A stretch of DNA of 64,000 nucleotides, taken from positions 434,001-498,000 of the forward strand of contig CABJAB010000001.1 of NCBI GenBank assembly GCA_902363445.1. The letters are read 5' to 3'. Both the position numbers and the translations under genes were made by a program. How positions within the stretch are numbered: position 1 is the stretch's first letter; each line of letters starts with the position of its first letter. Positions 36,376 to 44,921 of this stretch are shown here, piece after piece. The stretch comes from Lachnospiraceae bacterium (GTDB taxonomy: Bacteria > Bacillota > Clostridia > Lachnospirales > Lachnospiraceae). The notes under the pieces were generated by a model that saw only the letters and a list, made by a program, of their open reading frames with translations, searched no databases and had not been told where the DNA came from.

Positions 36376-36876
36376 TCAAAACCATTCAAGCCTGTGCAGC
36401 TTCCCCTGCGTCCTCATATGGGAAAACCCATTCTGGCGCAAGGCTTCATATAAAACAACTGCCACAGAGTTCGCTAAATTCAGAGAACGGATATCGCCTA
36501 TCATCGGAATCCGAATGGCCGTATCCCGGTGCTCCACCAAGATTTCCTCCGGGATACCGGCGCTTTCTTTTCCGAACATGATATAGGCGTCCGGCTCATA
36601 GGACACCTCCGTGTATACATTCAGGCCTTTCGTGGTAGCCATATAGATCCGTTTCCTGGCCTCCGGATTCCGTTCCAGAAAATCCAGATAACTGTCATAT
36701 ACCGTCACATCCAGGCTGTCCCAATAGTCCAGTCCCGCCCGTTTCAGTGACTTTTCGTTAATCTTGAATCCCAGAGGCTCAATCAAGTGCAGACGGCTTC
36801 CCGTGGCCACACAAGTCCTGCCGATATTTCCTGTATTGGCCGGCATCTCCGGTTCCAGGAGCACAATATTCATCAT
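36376..36876 (-). CDS. trmL: tRNA (cytidine(34)-2'-O)-methyltransferase TrmL
   Basis: A 166-residue SPOUT-fold enzyme that 2'-O-methylates the wobble base of tRNA-Leu. Start MNIVLLEPEMPANTGNIGRTC, middle YMATTKGLNVYTEVSY, and the knot sequences IMFGKESAGIPEEIL, RIPMIGDIRSLNLANSVAVVLYEAL are all family signatures. Its ATG (36876) overlaps the aminotransferase stop by 4 nt and follows GGAGG. Last gene of the operon lrp - aminotransferase - trmL. Confidence 0.95.
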   Translation of the reverse strand: MMNIVLLEPEMPANTGNIGRTCVATGSRLHLIEPLGFKINEKSLKRAGLDYWDSLDVTVYDSYLDFLERNPEARKRIYMATTKGLNVYTEVSYEPDAYIMFGKESAGIPEEILVEHRDTAIRIPMIGDIRSLNLANSVAVVLYEALRQNGFSHMRTQGKLHRLEWF

Positions 36877-38045
36877 TTCCGCTTTTCCTCCAGGCGTTTC
36901 ACAAAACGCTCCACACGGCTCAGGGCTTCCTTCAGCGCTTTCAGCGAATAAGCATAGGAAATACGGATAAACCCCTCCCCGCAGGAGCCAAAGGCGCTGC
37001 CCGGCACCACCGCCACTTTTTCTTCCTTGAGAAGGGTCTCCGCGAATTCCTCTGAGCTCATGCCAAACCGTTTGATATTGGGGAATACATAGAACGCTCC
37101 CTTCGGTTCAAAGCAGGACAGTCCCATCTCCTTTAACGTCTGCAGAACGAACCTGCGCCTTTGGTCGTAGGACTCCCGCATCATCGCCACGTCGTCATCC
37201 CCGTTCCGCATCGCTTCCACCGCGGCGTACTGGCTCGTAGTAGGGGCGCACATGATGGCATACTGGTGAATTTTGAGCATCTGTTCCAGAATCATCCTGG
37301 GGGCCGCCGTATATCCCAGCCGCCATCCAGTCATGGCATATGCCTTGGAAAAACCATTGATCAGGACAGTCCGCTCCCACATCCCAGGCAGGGAGGCGAT
37401 CGTCACATGGCTGCCGCTGTAGGTCAGTTCCGAATAAATCTCATCCGTGATGACCATGATATCCTTTTCCTGCACCACCTTGGCTATGGGCTCCAGATCC
37501 TTTCTTTCCATAATGGCTCCCGTGGGATTATTGGGAAAAGGAAGTATCAGTACCTTTGTCTTCGGTGTGATATGGGCAAGCAGCTCCTCCGCCGTCAGCC
37601 GGAATTCATTTTCTTCCTTTAGCTCTATAACGACCGGAACGGCATCCGCCAAAACCGCGCACGGATAATAAGACACATAACAAGGTGTGGGAATCAGAAC
37701 CTCATCACCAGGATTTATCATGGCGCGAAGGGCCAGGTCTATCGCTTCACTGCCGCCCACAGTGACCATGATCTCATGATCCGGGTCGTACTCCACCTGA
37801 CAGCGGCGCTTCAGGTAGCTGCCGATTTCCTGCTTCAGCTCCTTGAGTCCCGCGTTGGAGGTATAAAAGGTCCGGCCTTTTTCAAGGGAATATATTCCTT
37901 CCTCGCGGACATGCCACGGAGTGTCAAAGTCCGGCTCTCCCACTCCAAGAGAGATAGCGTCGGGCATTTCACTGACTATATCAAAAAATTTACGGATGCC
38001 CGAGGGCTCCAAAGCTACGGCTTTCTCTGATAAGGGATTTCTCAT
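36873..38045 (-). CDS. PLP-dependent class I/II aminotransferase
   Basis: 390 residues of fold type I. The PLP lysine lies in INGFSKAYAMTGWRLGY (the Lys after SFS). The phosphate-binding VTVGGSEAIDLALRA, LPFPNNPTGAI and VITDEIYSELTYSG, and the C-terminal Arg in EGFIRISYA, are typical of aspartate/aromatic aminotransferases. The exact amino donor is unknown. Its ATG overlaps the lrp-like gene stop by 4 nt, so the Lrp regulator probably senses an amino acid tied to this enzyme. Confidence 0.9.
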   Translation of the reverse strand: MRNPLSEKAVALEPSGIRKFFDIVSEMPDAISLGVGEPDFDTPWHVREEGIYSLEKGRTFYTSNAGLKELKQEIGSYLKRRCQVEYDPDHEIMVTVGGSEAIDLALRAMINPGDEVLIPTPCYVSYYPCAVLADAVPVVIELKEENEFRLTAEELLAHITPKTKVLILPFPNNPTGAIMERKDLEPIAKVVQEKDIMVITDEIYSELTYSGSHVTIASLPGMWERTVLINGFSKAYAMTGWRLGYTAAPRMILEQMLKIHQYAIMCAPTTSQYAAVEAMRNGDDDVAMMRESYDQRRRFVLQTLKEMGLSCFEPKGAFYVFPNIKRFGMSSEEFAETLLKEEKVAVVPGSAFGSCGEGFIRISYAYSLKALKEALSRVERFVKRLEEKRK

Positions 38046-38524
38046 GGCGTCACCAGCATCCTTTCATCTGTAGTTTTTTCCTCCAGGACCGTCCCGTGAT
38101 CCTTATACTTTTTCAGTACAAAATGTGTGGCCGTACTCAGCACGGACTCCAGCGGAGACAGCTTGCTGGAAACAAACAAGGCTACGTCCTTCATGGTCTT
38201 TCCCTCCAGGATGACCATAAAATCAAAGGCTCCCGATACCAGATACGCCGCATGTACTTCATCGTAATGGTAAATGCGCTCTGCGATGCTGTCAAATCCC
38301 ATCCCCCTCTGAGGAGCGACCTTCACTTCAATCAATGCCGTGACCTTTTCCTCCGTAACCTTATCCCAGTTTATCAATGTGTGATAACCGCAGATGATCC
38401 CTTCCGATTCCATGGCCGCAATCTCATTCATCACATCGGTCTCTTCTTTGCCGAGCATCGCCGCCAGATCCTTCACATCAATCCTGCTGTTCTTTTCTAT
38501 AATAGACAAAATTTTTTCTCTCAT
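38042..38524 (-). CDS. Lrp/AsnC family transcriptional regulator
   Basis: 160 residues. The N-terminal winged HTH (KILSIIEKNSRIDVKDLAAMLGKEETDVMNEI) and the C-terminal RAM effector domain (VTALIEVKVAPQRGMGFDSIAERIYHYDEVHAAYLVSGAFDFMVILEG) are complete. It likely controls its own operon with the aminotransferase in response to an amino acid. Confidence 0.92.
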   Translation of the reverse strand: MREKILSIIEKNSRIDVKDLAAMLGKEETDVMNEIAAMESEGIICGYHTLINWDKVTEEKVTALIEVKVAPQRGMGFDSIAERIYHYDEVHAAYLVSGAFDFMVILEGKTMKDVALFVSSKLSPLESVLSTATHFVLKKYKDHGTVLEEKTTDERMLVTP

Positions 38525-38568
38525 TTTCTTTTCCTTTCCCGATTTGACGTCCAGGCATACTGCCGCCT

Positions 38569-39144
38569 CTATTTATAAAGTTTCTCTATCTCATCCGGTT
38601 CAGGCCGGTTCAAGTACCGGCAGTTTCCTCCGTTCAGGATAATGCGGTCGTTGCTGTCTGTGATCTTTCCGATGACTGCCGGAGCTCTTCCTGCCGCTTC
38701 CAGCTCACAGATCAGATCATTTCCGTTGTCCGCAGCCATCAGCGCACATCCTCCGGACAAAAGCCCATAAGGATTCAGATCCAGCACTTCACAGATTTCA
38801 ATAGTCTCCTGGCGCACGGGAATCCTCCTCAGATACACCGTCAGCCCTACCTCATGACGCTCTGCCATTTGCCACAATGCCGTTAAAATACCGCCTTCCC
38901 TCACTTCTTGCATGGCTGTTTCACCATGCCGTCCCGCGACTGCGGCCTCCGGGGAATCTTTCAAGTATTCTAAAAAGGACTTGGCTGTTTCCAGCAAATC
39001 CCACGGAAGCGCCCGGGAAAGAAGCGGCTGCTCCATTTCCGCGGCTCTCACAGTTCCTTCCAGCGCTATGTAATTGGTAATGACAATATCCTGTCCCGGC
39101 TTCATACGCGGTCCAGAATCCACTCCGTTACATTTCTTTTCCAC
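38569..39144 (-). CDS. AIR synthase-related protein, C-terminal domain only
   Basis: About 191 residues from a GTG at 39144 preceded by GGGAG; an ATG at 39105 is the alternative. MKPGQDIVITNYIALEGT matches the junction into the AIRS C-terminal domain of PurM/HypE/SelD-like proteins, and YLRRIPVRQETIEICEVLDLNPYGLLSGG is the core of that domain. The N-terminal ATP-binding half (about 130 residues) is absent. The upstream DNA is a transcription terminator and then the VanW gene. Either a degraded gene or a free-standing half-domain. The reading frame is intact with no stop inside. Confidence 0.7.
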   Translation of the reverse strand: MEKKCNGVDSGPRMKPGQDIVITNYIALEGTVRAAEMEQPLLSRALPWDLLETAKSFLEYLKDSPEAAVAGRHGETAMQEVREGGILTALWQMAERHEVGLTVYLRRIPVRQETIEICEVLDLNPYGLLSGGCALMAADNGNDLICELEAAGRAPAVIGKITDSNDRIILNGGNCRYLNRPEPDEIEKLYK

Positions 39145-39182
39145 AGCTTCTCCCGTCCGCCGATAAGGCTTGCTTTCGCGTA

Positions 39183-39220
39183 AAAGAGGCCTCCGTTCTT
39201 TCAAGGAACGGGGCCTCTTT
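39183..39220 (-). terminator. Terminator of the VanW gene
   Basis: On the minus strand a long GAGGCC...GGCCTC stem including CGTTC/GAACG with a 7-nt loop, ending CTTTTA, 47 nt after the VanW stop and just before the AIRS fragment. Confidence 0.75.
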
Positions 39221-39267
39221 AGTATAGCACAATTAAAATGAGATTGCATCAGGATTCTTACACGGTC

Positions 39268-40929
39268 TCATGACTCCGCGGACGGATTCTCCGTAGGCGC
39301 AGGCGCTTCGGTAGTCGGCGCCGGAGTCGTCGGCGCTTCTGTAGGCGCTGCAGTTGGCGCCTCCGTAGGCGCTTCGGTGGGAGTCGTCGGCGCTTCTGTA
39401 GGCGCGGTAGTCGGCGCCTCTGTAGCCGCGGCATCCGGCCCTCTTCTCACCTTTCTCGGCGAAGCCCTGTATTTATCCGTATGAAGCAGAATTTTCTCCT
39501 GAAGGACGCCGTCCACATAAATCTCCTTAAATGCCTGAGCGGTCGCCTTCGGATAAGCAGTCGCCTGATCCACAACTTCCTGCCCCGGCGCCAGAGAAGG
39601 GTCTATGGTCACCTGTTCTCCTGAATCCTCTTTTTCCACATAGATGCCGTAAAATTTAAGCGTCCTGTTGGCGGGACGGGTCTCCTTGCCCCAAATCCGG
39701 TATCCTACCTCACCGCCTCCGAGATAAGCTTCAATATAAATCGGAAAATCAAAATCATTGGTCAGCTCCAGGTCCTTGGAACCGCTGTCATTGATCGTGG
39801 CGTCCAGGCCGACATCTGTGTACCCTACGATCATGGAATGATTATACCGCTTGGAAACATAAATCTCTGCTTTCAAAGCCGCGTTATAAAGCGTAGTCGC
39901 CAGCTGACAGATGCCTCCGCCATAGCTCTGCTCATATTCGCCGTTATTGTAAGCGATTGCGGGATCATACCCATTTTCCGCCGAAAACGGGACCAGCGCG
40001 TCATGCATGGACCAGCTCTCACCGGGCATCAGAAGCACCGCGTCTGTCAGCCGGATTCCGGTCTTTAAGTTCTTTCCTCTGCCTGATCCGGTTCCTCCGC
40101 TGTAGGAGGTGGCGAATTCACCGATGACATCCTGGACCTGCGAAAGCATTTCTGTGGTCCTAGAAGGCTGCTTCACCTGAGCGGCAGCGGCCACTGTGAC
40201 ATCTTCCTTATTCCAATTCTTTAAAGCACTTATGATAGAGGCCGCCGTCGTATCCGCATTTACTTCAATCCCGGACTGGCTCTGGGTCACGTTGAACCCG
40301 CTTCCGCTGCGTTCAAGCTCTGCGTTGACAGGCTCCACAGCCAGGCCGGCCGTCTGCTCCGTCACAAAGCTCTTCACCGTATTTTCATCGATTGAAAACG
40401 CCAGGTCGTATTTCTGATTACTCTGTTCCAGATCCTTTTTAGATTTATACCGGACAATCAGATTTCCGCTCTTTCCCAGAGTTACCGCTTCCATCACCAT
40501 TTCAGATATTCCGTCCGCTTTAAGTCCCAGCTGGGCGATCGGCACCTGAATAGGGGCCACGTCGTCCGCCCCTTCCAGAGTGAGGGTCAGGGTCTTCTGC
40601 CCCAGCTCCTCCATGTGAGCCAATACGGCTTCCATGGCCTGGTCGGCGGTCATGCCGCTGACATCTACATCATCAATATATACGCCGTCAGCAATCACAG
40701 CATCCGCACCCAGCGGGCTTTTTTCCATCGCTTCCTTCAATGCTTCTTTGGGGTCTGCCGTGGTTTCTTCAGGCGTTGTCTCTGCGGCCGTCTCTTCGGG
40801 AGCGCTCGTCTCCTCTGGAGCACCCGATTCTTCTGTTTCCCCATTCTCTCCGGTGGCGTAAGCCATACCAGATACCAGCAGACTGGCAAGAAGGACCAGG
40901 ACCAGCAACAATGCACATTTCTTTTTCAT
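39268..40929 (-). CDS. VanW family exported protein with TEAPT-repeat tail
   Basis: 553 residues. Signal peptide (MKKKCALLLVLVLLASLLVSGMAYA), a Glu/Thr-rich linker, peptidoglycan-binding-4 type domains (about 80-290), then a VanW domain (TGIRLTDAVLLMPGESWSMHDA, YGGGICQLATTLYNAALKAEI, HSMIVGYTDVGLDATI) and a G5-like stretch. The tail is a run of TEAPT-type units (nucleotides about 39291-39430), a likely wall-spanning spacer that may vary by slippage. The role in the envelope is unknown despite the vancomycin-operon name. Promoter at 40987-41014. Confidence 0.9.
   Translation of the reverse strand: MKKKCALLLVLVLLASLLVSGMAYATGENGETEESGAPEETSAPEETAAETTPEETTADPKEALKEAMEKSPLGADAVIADGVYIDDVDVSGMTADQAMEAVLAHMEELGQKTLTLTLEGADDVAPIQVPIAQLGLKADGISEMVMEAVTLGKSGNLIVRYKSKKDLEQSNQKYDLAFSIDENTVKSFVTEQTAGLAVEPVNAELERSGSGFNVTQSQSGIEVNADTTAASIISALKNWNKEDVTVAAAAQVKQPSRTTEMLSQVQDVIGEFATSYSGGTGSGRGKNLKTGIRLTDAVLLMPGESWSMHDALVPFSAENGYDPAIAYNNGEYEQSYGGGICQLATTLYNAALKAEIYVSKRYNHSMIVGYTDVGLDATINDSGSKDLELTNDFDFPIYIEAYLGGGEVGYRIWGKETRPANRTLKFYGIYVEKEDSGEQVTIDPSLAPGQEVVDQATAYPKATAQAFKEIYVDGVLQEKILLHTDKYRASPRKVRRGPDAAATEAPTTAPTEAPTTPTEAPTEAPTAAPTEAPTTPAPTTEAPAPTENPSAES
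39291..39430 (-). repeat. In-frame tandem repeat encoding a TEAPT-rich tail
   Basis: Imperfect 12-15 bp units (GGCGC-TTC-GTAG-type on the plus strand) repeated across about 140 bp. They encode repeated Thr-Glu-Ala-Pro-Thr. Unit changes keep the frame. Confidence 0.8.
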
Positions 40930-40986
40930 AAACTGCTTCCCTTTCTTTTCAACACAGAACTATAGCTGTCCTATAATGACTTATCC

Positions 40987-41014
40987 ATTGTAACATAAGT
41001 TTTTGGATTTTCAA
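40987..41014 (-). promoter_or_regulatory. Sigma-A-like promoter of the VanW gene
   Basis: On the minus strand TTGAAA, 16 nt, TACAAT, about 58 nt upstream of the ATG at 40929. Confidence 0.65.
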
Positions 41015-41051
41015 GCATAGTCATAGAATCTTAAAAGTATTGCAATAATTT

Positions 41052-41159
41052 TCATAAAATGGCGCCAAGTACCATCGGGATCACCATTCCCAGGACCAAC
41101 AGGACCGCCACTACCCCTACTATGATACGTTTTGCCTTCTGTTTCTTCACATTCATCAT
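41052..41159 (-). CDS. 35-residue single-pass membrane protein (Prli42-like)
   Basis: Starts MMNVKKQKAKRIIVGV and continues as one hydrophobic helix (VVAVLLVLGMVIPMVLGAIL) to the stop. GGAGGG lies 8 nt upstream, inside the last codons of nth, so it is probably coupled to nth. The plan (short basic N terminus plus one helix) matches the small Prli42/DUF4044-like membrane proteins of Bacillota, which can anchor stressosomes in Listeria. The assignment rests on architecture and size only. Confidence 0.65.
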   Translation of the reverse strand: MMNVKKQKAKRIIVGVVAVLLVLGMVIPMVLGAIL

Positions 41160-41160
41160 G

Positions 41161-41838
41161 TCATTTTCCCTCCTGAACAGACTTGTTTTTTTTCTTTTCT
41201 GATATGCCTATTTCCGCAGCCGGACATAAATGGTTTAAAAAGCAGCTGCCGCACTGGGGATTCCTCGCCGGGCATATGCCGCGGCCATGTGTGATTATCT
41301 GGATATTATAAAGAATCCAATGGTCTTTCGGCAGAATCTCCATCAGCTCATACTCTATCTTTTCCGGCTCTTCCGACTTCACAAATCCGAGTTTCTTTGA
41401 TATCCGCTTTACATGGGTATCCACCACAATGCTCGGCTCATTATATATGTTCCCGCGGATCACATTGGCCGTCTTTCTTCCCACCCCGGCTAAAGAGGTC
41501 AGGTCTTCTATGCTGCTCGGCACTTCTCCGCCGTATTCTTCGATCAGTCTCTTTGCACAGGCGATGATGTTTTTCGCTTTATTATGATAAAATCCGGTGG
41601 AATGGATATCCTGTTCCAGCTCCTTAAGATCCGCCCCGGCGAATTTTTCCAGGCTGTCATATTTCCGGAACAGCTTTTCCGTGACAATATTCACGCGGGC
41701 ATCGGTGCACTGGGCGCTGAGAATAACGGCGATCAAAAGCTGCCAGGCATTTTCATGATTCAGATAACATTTATATTCTCTGGTGTAATGTTCATCAAGC
41801 AAAGCCAGAATCCTGCTCACCCGTTCTTTTTCTGTCAT
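41161..41838 (-). CDS. nth: Endonuclease III
   Basis: 225 residues. Helix-hairpin-helix LTSLAGVGRKTANVI with the catalytic Lys, catalytic Asp in VVDTHVKRISKKLG, and the 4Fe-4S cysteines in ICPARNPQCGSCFLNHLCPA. It removes oxidised pyrimidines and cleaves abasic sites. The ATG overlaps the stop of the radical SAM gene by 4 nt. Same operon as the aminotransferase and radical SAM genes. Confidence 0.95.
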   Translation of the reverse strand: MTEKERVSRILALLDEHYTREYKCYLNHENAWQLLIAVILSAQCTDARVNIVTEKLFRKYDSLEKFAGADLKELEQDIHSTGFYHNKAKNIIACAKRLIEEYGGEVPSSIEDLTSLAGVGRKTANVIRGNIYNEPSIVVDTHVKRISKKLGFVKSEEPEKIEYELMEILPKDHWILYNIQIITHGRGICPARNPQCGSCFLNHLCPAAEIGISEKKKNKSVQEGK

Positions 41839-43535
41839 AATTCTTCCCTTCCTTTCTCCGGCCCATGCAGTATAAAAACCTCTGCATTGCCCGTTAGGGG
41901 GTCTCTTTTTCCATAGTCAAACAGCCAGTACTCTTCTTTTTCCGTGAAAGGCGGAACAAACCGTTCCACATGCTTTTCCCGTAGGAGCTGCTTTACCGGG
42001 GCGCCGGGAAAACACGCTTCGCACCGGCTTCGGATGAGCTCCTTGTATTTCTCCTCCGGAACCGCAAATCCGGGACGGCGTTTTGCATATTCTCTGAGAT
42101 AATAATCCAAGGTCAGGATCTGACGGAACCGTTCTGTTTCCGCTTCAAAGTGTTCCGATATAAATTCCAGGAGAAACTGATACAAAACGGACCTTACATG
42201 CTTCTTCTTGTCCATCCCCCGCAGCTTGTATTCCCTTCCCAATGCCTCATACATCCGGAACGGGCTCTCAAAGAGCGCGGGCAGCGCCTCCATGGTATTC
42301 TGGAACTGGCAGCTGTTATAATAGATCTCCACCATCTGCTCCACTTCCTTCAGGCGGATGATATCCTCATGGGAAAGCCAGGCTGTGGACAGCACCTCGA
42401 AGGGCGCTTCGGTCTGATACAGAATATGGTATTTTTCCGCGTCGTAGTACATGGGGGACCCCTTCAGCACCTTTAAAAACCCCAGCTGAAGTTGGCTGGG
42501 CTCCATGGCATAGACCTCGTCAAATGAATGACCGAAGCTCTCATAATCCTCCCAAGGAAGCCCTGCGATCAAATCCAGATGCTGATGGACATTTCTCCCG
42601 TCTTTTATGCCTTTTACGATACTCTTAACTTTTTCCAGATCCATCTTCCGGCGGATGGCGCATATAGTGCTGGGCTTCACCGACTGCACACCAATCTCCA
42701 GCTGGATCAGCCCCGGCCTCATGGTCCTGATCAATGACAATTCCTCTTCGTCCAAAAGATCCGCCGCTATTTCAAAATGAAAATTCGTAGTCCCGTTGTC
42801 ATGGTCCCGTATATATTTCCAGACGGCCATGGCATGGGATTTCCTGCAGTTAAAGGTCCTGTCCACAAATTTCACCTGGGGCACTTTATTATCCAGAAAA
42901 AAAGCCAGCTCCCGCTCCACCAGGAACAGAGATCGGAACCGCAGCCTCTTGTCCACAGAAGAGAGGCAGTAGCTGCAGGAAAACGGACAACCTCTGCTCG
43001 TTTCATAGTAGACGATACGGTTTTCAAACTCCTTCATATCCCCATAGACAAAAGGAAGATCGTCCATATCCGCCGGTTCCGCCGGTTCTGTAAAGCCAAT
43101 CTTTCCTCCCGGCCCGCGGAACGCACATCCGGAAGGCAAAGTACTTCCCCTGAAGCAGTGCTTCAAAAGTTCCGGAAAGCTTCTTTCCCCTTCTCCGTAC
43201 AGAATCCCATCAGCCTCTGGAATCTCCCTCAGCCTTTCTTCCCATTCAAAGGATACTTCCGGTCCTCCCAGCCATATGGGAATATCCGGCCGGAGCTTTT
43301 TCAGGTCCTTCACCAAAGACTTTACATATTCTATGTTCCAGATATAGCAGGAAAAACAGAGCATATCCGCTTTTTTCATATAAATGTCATCCAGGATCTC
43401 AGAAGCCCTGTGGTTGATGGTATACTCCGCAAGCTCTGCCTCCAGGCCTTCCTTTTCCGCACAGGCTTTCAGACTATATACCGCCAGATTGGAATGTATG
43501 TATTTTGCATTGATCGCGATCAGCAGACATTTCAT
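41835..43535 (-). CDS. B12-binding domain radical SAM protein (DUF4080 type)
   Basis: 566 residues. The N-terminal cobalamin-binding-like domain (MKCLLIAINAKYIHSNLAVYSL, PIWLGGPEVSFE) is followed by a radical SAM core with the cluster motif CPFSCSYCLSS, and a C-terminal DUF4080-like region. The start lacks a strong ribosome site but overlaps the upstream aminotransferase stop by 4 nt. The substrate is unknown; such proteins are common in Clostridia beside nth. Confidence 0.88.
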   Translation of the reverse strand: MKCLLIAINAKYIHSNLAVYSLKACAEKEGLEAELAEYTINHRASEILDDIYMKKADMLCFSCYIWNIEYVKSLVKDLKKLRPDIPIWLGGPEVSFEWEERLREIPEADGILYGEGERSFPELLKHCFRGSTLPSGCAFRGPGGKIGFTEPAEPADMDDLPFVYGDMKEFENRIVYYETSRGCPFSCSYCLSSVDKRLRFRSLFLVERELAFFLDNKVPQVKFVDRTFNCRKSHAMAVWKYIRDHDNGTTNFHFEIAADLLDEEELSLIRTMRPGLIQLEIGVQSVKPSTICAIRRKMDLEKVKSIVKGIKDGRNVHQHLDLIAGLPWEDYESFGHSFDEVYAMEPSQLQLGFLKVLKGSPMYYDAEKYHILYQTEAPFEVLSTAWLSHEDIIRLKEVEQMVEIYYNSCQFQNTMEALPALFESPFRMYEALGREYKLRGMDKKKHVRSVLYQFLLEFISEHFEAETERFRQILTLDYYLREYAKRRPGFAVPEEKYKELIRSRCEACFPGAPVKQLLREKHVERFVPPFTEKEEYWLFDYGKRDPLTGNAEVFILHGPEKGREEL

Positions 43536-44698
43536 TCAAGGATTCCACTTTCTTTAATGGCGGCCACAGCCTCGTTTATCTTATCCTCATCCTGCACGAG
43601 GGCAAACCGGACATGCCCTTCCCCTGAGGGGCCGAACGCGCTGCCCGGTGTGACGATGACTCCCGCCTTCTCCGCCAGATCTTTTACAAAGGCCACTGAA
43701 CTGTCATATTTTCCCGGGATATCCGCCCAGACAAACATCGTGGCCGGACACCGCTCCACCTTCCAGCCGATGGAACTCAGCCCGTCGCAGAGAAGGTTCC
43801 GGCGTCTCTCATAAGCCGCCCTGGTCGCCTCCACACAAGACTGATCACCGGTCAGGGCCGCCACCGCCGCCTTCTGTATAGGAAGGAACATTCCATAATC
43901 CATATTGGATTTCAAAGTCGAGAGGTTCTTTACCACCTCCCGGTTCCCCACGCAAAAGCCAATTCTTGCGCCTGCCAGCCCATAGGTTTTAGACAGAGAA
44001 TTGAATTCCACCCCTACTTCCTTCGCACCGGGATATTGAAGGAAGCTTCCGCAGGAAGCTCCGTCAAATACAAGTTCACTGTAGGCGTTGTCATGAAGCA
44101 CTATGATGTCATACTTTTTCGCAAAGGCAATGACCTCTTCATAAAAAGAATCCGGCGCCAGCACTGTCGTAGGATTGTTTGGGTAAGAGATCAGCATGAA
44201 TCTTGCTCGTCTGGCCGTCTCCTCCGGAATCTCAGACAGGTCAATGACATACCCCTTTTCCTTCCTCTGAGGCATGAAATACAGTTCCGCTCCCGCTATC
44301 CTGGGGCCGTCGGCAAATACAGGATAACAAGGATCCGGCGCCAGCATAAGATCGCCCTCGTCCAGGATGGAAAGCGCGATGTGGGCGAGACCATCCTGGG
44401 AACCCAATAAGGACACAATTTCCGTATCCGGATCCAGCTCAACCTGATAACGCCTCCGATACCATAGAGCCACAGCTTCTTTAAGCTCCTCCAGATCCTT
44501 GATCGCATAGATATAATTCCGTTTATCCTTTGACGCCTCCACAAGTGCGTCGATTATATGGTCAGCAGGCGGGATGTTCGGAGCACCTATGCTCATATCA
44601 ATCACGTTCTTCCCTTCCGAAAGACGCCTGTCCTTAAGTTCCATCAGCGTGGAAAAAACGCTTTCACCAAATTGCTCCATCCTCTTTGCAAATTTCAT
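43532..44698 (-). CDS. PLP-dependent aminotransferase (LL-DAP aminotransferase-like)
   Basis: About 388 residues from the ATG at 44698, preceded by AAGGTGA; a GTG nine bases upstream is less likely. Fold-type-I features: LLGSQDGLAHIALSI, LISYPNNPTTVLAP, VLHDNAYSELVFDG, the PLP Lys in FNSLSKTYGLAGARIGF, and C-terminal GHVRFALV. The IDMSIGAPNIPPADHIIDAL start resembles DapL/AlaA-like enzymes. First gene of the run with the radical SAM and nth genes. Confidence 0.88.
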   Translation of the reverse strand: MKFAKRMEQFGESVFSTLMELKDRRLSEGKNVIDMSIGAPNIPPADHIIDALVEASKDKRNYIYAIKDLEELKEAVALWYRRRYQVELDPDTEIVSLLGSQDGLAHIALSILDEGDLMLAPDPCYPVFADGPRIAGAELYFMPQRKEKGYVIDLSEIPEETARRARFMLISYPNNPTTVLAPDSFYEEVIAFAKKYDIIVLHDNAYSELVFDGASCGSFLQYPGAKEVGVEFNSLSKTYGLAGARIGFCVGNREVVKNLSTLKSNMDYGMFLPIQKAAVAALTGDQSCVEATRAAYERRRNLLCDGLSSIGWKVERCPATMFVWADIPGKYDSSVAFVKDLAEKAGVIVTPGSAFGPSGEGHVRFALVQDEDKINEAVAAIKESGILE

Positions 44699-44921
44699 GT
44701 ATCTCACCTTTTCGTTTATAATAACGTATTTCCGTATTTACCGGAACATAGCGTTTCTGTTACCCATTATAGTTATTTGGATTTTATCCGTCAACTCTTC
44801 TCTTCACAGCCTCCTGGATTTTTTGCAAAAATCGACATTTATGAATTTTCTATAAAATTTCTAATAAATTCTTATGGTTCCAGACACAATTCCCTCACAT
44901 TTAAGCAGTAAAACAAAATAT
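44699..44921. other. AT-rich intergenic segment upstream of the aminotransferase
   Basis: About 220 bp, then repeat copy 2. No gene. It should hold the minus-strand promoter of the aminotransferase operon, but I could not pick a clear -35/-10 pair. Confidence 0.5.

Noticed and set aside
39145..39249. N-terminal extension of the AIR synthase protein
   Set aside because: It runs through the VanW terminator and has a composition unlike protein.
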